Shown in pieces: positions 60,428 to 64,000 of a stretch of DNA of 64,000 nt. Position 1 is the first letter of the stretch, and each line of letters begins with the position of its first letter. The notes beneath the pieces are model-generated. The model did no database searches. It saw only the letters and a list, made by a program, of their open reading frames with translations, and had not been told where the DNA came from. The translations under genes were made by a program, and so were the position numbers. Source of the stretch: Podocnemis expansa (lineage: Eukaryota > Chordata > Testudines > Podocnemididae); contig ML681998.1 of the NCBI GenBank assembly GCA_007922195.1, positions 19,913,663 through 19,977,662 on the forward strand, read 5' to 3'.

Positions 60428-62200
60428 TCTGGTTGATTGGATCTGTGAATGTCTGGCGCTATACAAAGTCAACAGGACACTAAGGACCTTCCTCAAGAAC
60501 TCAATGGGACTGTGGAAGACAACACTGGAAGTCAACTCAAGACAGCTTGCACAAGTGGCCATCAAGTGCGGCATATACTAAGGTGATGCGCTGTCCCCGC
60601 TGCTGTTCTGCATTGGCTTGAACCCCCTCAGCCAGATAATCACAAGGACTGGATATGGATACAAGTTCAAGAGTGGAACTACCATCAGCCACCTCCTCTA
60701 CATGGATGACATCAAGCTGTATGCTAAGAATGAACGAGACATCGACTCGCTAATCCACCTGACACGGATCTACAGTGAGGATATTGGGATGTCATTCGGA
60801 CTGGAGAAGTGTGGCCGGATGGTAGTAAAGAGAGGAAAGGTAGTCAAGACTGATGGGGTGGAACTACCAGCAGGCCACATAGCAGACATACAGACCAGCT
60901 ACAAGTACCTTGGCATCCCGCAGTCACATGGGAACCACGATGAGGAGGCAAGGAAGACAGCAACATCCAAGTACCACCAGAGGATAAGACAGGTCCTGAA
61001 GAGCCAGCTCAATGGGAAGAACAAGATCCACGCCATCAACAGGTACGCCCTGCCAGTCATCAGATACCCTGCCGGTATAGTGAGCTGGCCAAAGGAGGAC
61101 ATGGAGGCTGCCGATGTGAAAACCCGGAAGCTCCTCACAATGTACGGAGGTTTCCACCCCAAGTCCAACACCCAGAGACTGTACACCAGCCGGAAAGAAG
61201 GCAGGCGGGGTTTGGTGAGTGTCAAAGCCACTGTCCTGGATGAAACCCACAGCATCCAGGAGTACATCAGTAAGATGGCACCCAAAGATGAGCTGCTGAG
61301 AGAATGCCTGAGACAGCAGCAGCAGACATGGGAGGAAGATCAAGCAGAAGAAGTGCCATGGCAAGACAAGACCCTGCATGGAATGTACCATCGACAGATA
61401 GCTGAGGTGGCTGACATTGGGAAATCCTACCAGTGGCTGGAAAAAGCTGGACTGAAAGACAGCACTGAGGCACTGATCATAGCAGCACAAGAACAGGCAC
61501 TGAGCACCAGATCCATTGAAGCAGGAGTCTGCCACACTAGACAGGACCCAAGGTGCAGACTGTGCAGATAGGCCTCAGAGACAGTCCAATACATAGTGGC
61601 AGGTTGTAAGATGCCGGCAGGAACAGCATACACTGAATGGCACAACCAAGTAGCTGGCATTGTGTACAGGAACATCTGCACAGTGTATGGGCTAGACCCT
61701 CCCAAGACCAGATGGGAGATTCCACAGAAGGTCGTGGAGAATAACAGGGCTAAGATTCTGTGGGACTTCCAGATCCAGACAGACAGGCAGGTACTGGCCA
61801 ATCAACCAGACATCGTGGTAATAGACAAGGACCAGAAGACAGCGGTGGTGATAGATGTAGCAGTGCCAAGTGCCAGCAACATCAGGAAGAAGGAGTATGA
61901 GAAGCTGGAGAAGTACCAGGGCCTGAAAGAGGAACTAGAGCGGATGTGGAAAGTGAAGGCCAAAGTGGTCCCGGTGGTGGTAGGAGCACTCGGGGCTGTG
62001 ACTCCTAAGCTGGGAGAGTGGCTCCAACAGATCCCAGGAACAACATCAGAGCTCTCCGTCTAGAAGAGTGCAGTGCTAGGAACAGCTAAGATACTGCGCA
62101 GAACCCTCAAACTCCCAGGCCTCTGGTAGAGGGCCCAAGGTTGAGGATGACACATACCACCCATAGGGGGTGAGAGAGGAATTTTTTTTTATATATATTA
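60428..62200 (+). mobile_element. R4/Dong-like LINE, 5'-truncated copy
   Basis: About 1.77 kb: C-terminal half of the reverse transcriptase, a cysteine-rich knuckle and a restriction-like endonuclease domain, then the same 3' UTR as the preceding piece. It starts after tatatatatacacatatg and ends in a T/TA-rich tail at about 62182-62205. R4/Dong elements encode a restriction-like endonuclease, and some are known to insert into simple repeats. Frame conservation implies recent insertion. Confidence 0.8.
60429..62129 (+). pseudogene. R4/Dong-like ORF, three nonsense mutations, otherwise in frame
   Basis: One frame spans LVDWICECLALYKVNRTLR (60429) to RRTLKLPGLW (stop TAG 62127-62129). It is broken only by TAA 60579-60581, TAG 61569-61571 and TAG 62061-62063. 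RT: GDALSPLLFCIGLNPLS and LLYMDDIKLYAKNERDID, with the catalytic YMDD box intact near 60697. Middle: KLLTMYGGFHPKSNTQRLY, then a basic-acidic helical stretch. Knuckle: DPRCRLC (about 61546). Endonuclease: QTDRQVLANQPDIVVID, then VVIDVAVP (about 61775-61870), the PD...D pattern of restriction-like nucleases. End: VPVVVGALGAVTPKLGEWL. Confidence 0.82.
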
Positions 62201-62327
62201 TTTTGTATACTTAGCAGCCGGAGTGTGAATGAGAGAATAATTAAAGAATCAAAATGATAGTATTGAACATATTTGAGATGTTCTCCTTGTGTTCTATAGT
62301 CCTTATCTTCTCACATTAAATTCTTGA

Positions 62328-62395
62328 GGTGAAATCTTGGTTCCACTGAAGTCAATGGCAAAACTTCCATTGACTTAAGGGGAGCCAAGATTTCA
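62328..62395. repeat. Palindromic hairpin element, about 68 bp
   Basis: ggtgaaatcttggttccact ... gaagtcaatggc pairs with ccattgacttaaggggagcc ... aagatttcat on the other arm. Related hairpins: 17712, 44045, 56757. Confidence 0.65.
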
Positions 62396-62399
62396 TTCC

Positions 62400-63032
62400 T
62401 GGACCTGATTTCTGATTTTGTTGATATTGCATTACTCCTACTGGAAATTCTTAGTTACTCTTGAATATTATACAACTTTGCAAGATATATCAGGGAGATG
62501 TCTGATTAGAAGTATAACTTTCAGAGGAAGGAAACTTTTATATGTTTATAGAGTTAAAGCCTTTCTTGTTGCAGCAAAATTATCCTGAGTTTGTCTCACA
62601 CTTAGCTGTAAATAACTAAATGCATACTTTGCACTACTATTGTTTTGATGGCTTAATATTAAACCCTAGGGCTGCATCTAGCTGCATAGCCCCATTGGGA
62701 TTGGGATCTGTTTAGGACTGCTTCTGAAATGGAACACATCTGCATAAGTTTCTCACCCCATCTCAAACTAATCTTTGTTACCTTACTAAACTGGAGGTGT
62801 GGACGCTCTGACCTCCATGAGGTTTGCTTGTTTTCTGTATCATTCACTGTAGAGTTGAGCTAGCATATCCAGAAGGGGGCCCACCTTTCTACTGCCATAT
62901 CATGTAGGCCCAGGCTTTGATGCTATGTAAGACAAGTTGACTTTCTGTTTGGAAGGAAAACGTAAATTGGAACGCTCTTTAGCCCATACTGTACAGTTAA
63001 CAAATAAAAAACAGTGTTTTTAAGAAAACAAG
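62400..63032. other. RIMS2 intron, no recognised element
   Basis: AT-rich; nothing recognised. Confidence 0.4.
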
Positions 63033-63400
63033 GATGTCCATACGGGGTCAGACCAATGGTTCATTTAGCCTAGTATTCAGTCATCCAACAGTGGCTGGTG
63101 CCAGATACTTCAGTGGGATTGAAAAGAACAGGGCAGTTTATCGAGCGATCCATCCCCTTTCATCCAGTCCCACACTCTGCAGTCAGAGGTTTAAAAACAT
63201 CCAGAGCATGAGGTTGCATCCCTGACCATCTTGGACCTATTCACTGTGAATTTATCAATTTTTTTTAATCCAGTTATACTTTTGGATTTCACAACATCCC
63301 CTGACAAATTCAACAGATTAAGTATGTGTTGTATAAAGAAGTTCTTCCTTCTATTTGTTTTGAAGTTACTACCTCAGTTCGTTTAGTGATCCCTCGATCA
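63033..63400 (+). repeat. CR1-related interspersed repeat
   Basis: ggggtcagaccaatggttca, tagcctagtattcagtcatc, acagtggctggtgccagata, ggttgcatccctgaccatct, atttcacaacatcccctgac and aagttcttccttctatttgt follow in order. This is a common sauropsid repeat that I take to be the 3' region of a CR1-type LINE, diverged. Confidence 0.65.
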
Positions 63401-63429
63401 TGTTAGGGATGTAAAAGCTTATGGAGGTA

Positions 63430-64000
63430 GAAATTACCAAATTATCACATCTGAGGTAGAGGCCAAATTCGAATTACTTGATGAAACTAAATCAGGGGGC
63501 CCGGACAATCTTTGTCCAAGAATGTAAAAGGAACTGACACAAGAAATTGCAAGCCCAAGAGCAAGAATTTTTAATCAATCTCTAAACTCAGGATTGTACC
63601 CTCTGAGTGTAGAATTGCTACCATAGTTCCAATTTTTAAGAAAGGGGAAGAAAATGGATCTTAGTAACTACAGGCCAACTATGTTTGACCTTAGGAGTAT
63701 GCAAGATTTTGGGGAAAAAAAATTGAAAAAGAAATTAGTTAAGGATATCGAAGGTAATGGTAATTGAGATAAAATACAACATGTCCTTACAAAAAAGTAA
63801 ATCATACAAGAACAACCTGATCTCCTTTTTTGAGAAGGTAAGATTTTTTGGACAGAAGGAATATGGTAGATTTAATTTACCTAGATTACAGTAGCACGGT
63901 TGCACGTGGGGAATTATTAGCCAAATCAGAAAAGATGGGTTTAATATAAAAATAGAAAGGTGGATCAAGAACTGGTTAAAGGGGAGACTACAGTGCATCA
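63430..64000 (+). pseudogene. CR1-type LINE reverse transcriptase, decayed, runs off window
   Basis: Reading across frames: SGGPDNLCPRM, IFNQSLNSG, FLRKGKK, LSNYRPT, then VDLIYLDYSST, LLAKSEKMGLI and GGSRTG. These follow the order of CR1 RT motifs (GPD..HPR.L, IF..SL..G, F.KG.....NYRP, D.IYLDFSKAFD, L..KLEK.GL). Several stops and frame changes; oriented with RIMS2 and cut by the window edge. Confidence 0.72.

Noticed and set aside
60077..60574. Antisense 165-codon frame
   Set aside because: It crosses a microsatellite and two R4/Dong-like pieces read on the wrong strand.
1..64000. Prokaryotic-style features (CRISPR, operons, tRNA or rRNA genes)
   Set aside because: The window is vertebrate intronic DNA; direct repeats present are transposon parts, and no tRNA or rRNA fold was recognised.

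Overview
The window looks like about 64 kb of nuclear DNA from a sauropsid, most probably a turtle. The grounds are single-copy vertebrate exons with GT/AG splice sites, many CR1 LINE pieces, DIRS-type tyrosine-recombinase retrotransposons, hAT-type short DNA elements, and a short repeat with a 'tgttagtct ... gactaac' core that I associate with turtle genomes. No bacterial features (operons, CRISPR, ribosome binding sites) are expected and none were seen.

The only host gene I recognise lies on the + strand: a central part of RIMS2 (RIM2), a presynaptic active-zone scaffold. Five exons are clear at 4323-4494, 5555-5708, 30267-30335, 53573-53729 and 57424-57540. They encode the end of the C2A domain and the start of the Ser/Arg/Pro-rich linker towards C2B, and all reading phases agree. 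A sixth, 27-nt candidate microexon at 15626-15652 has good splice signals and keeps the frame. Neither end of the gene is in the window.

Intron layout. 1-4240: a nearly intact DIRS element (gag remnant, RT-RNase H-tyrosine recombinase, inverted-repeat end module) that stops 82 nt before a RIMS2 exon. 4495-30266: a DNA element with perfect 15-bp inverted ends, nested hAT elements, an ancient MIR, then a decayed DIRS copy (18496-26340) holding a nearly full-length antisense CR1 (20812-25530), which itself holds a 404-bp foldback MITE (21965-22368). 30336-53572: a Penelope-like GIY-YIG relic, a third DIRS copy (33100-35527), several hAT elements with target-site duplications, foldback dimers of the turtle-type repeat, and CR1 and L2 tails. 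53730-64000: a GC-rich insert, a hAT with a perfect 8-bp duplication, two tandem pieces of an R4/Dong-like LINE in a TA microsatellite, and a CR1 pseudogene running off the right edge.

I see no new multi-gene system. The most informative items are the candidate RIMS2 microexon, the young DIRS beside a splice acceptor, the microsatellite-associated R4/Dong-like tandem whose three stop codons are all of the TAA/TAG type that one C-to-T change makes from Gln, and a small hAT family represented by two copies with perfect target-site duplications. Family names rest on motif recognition without database searches.
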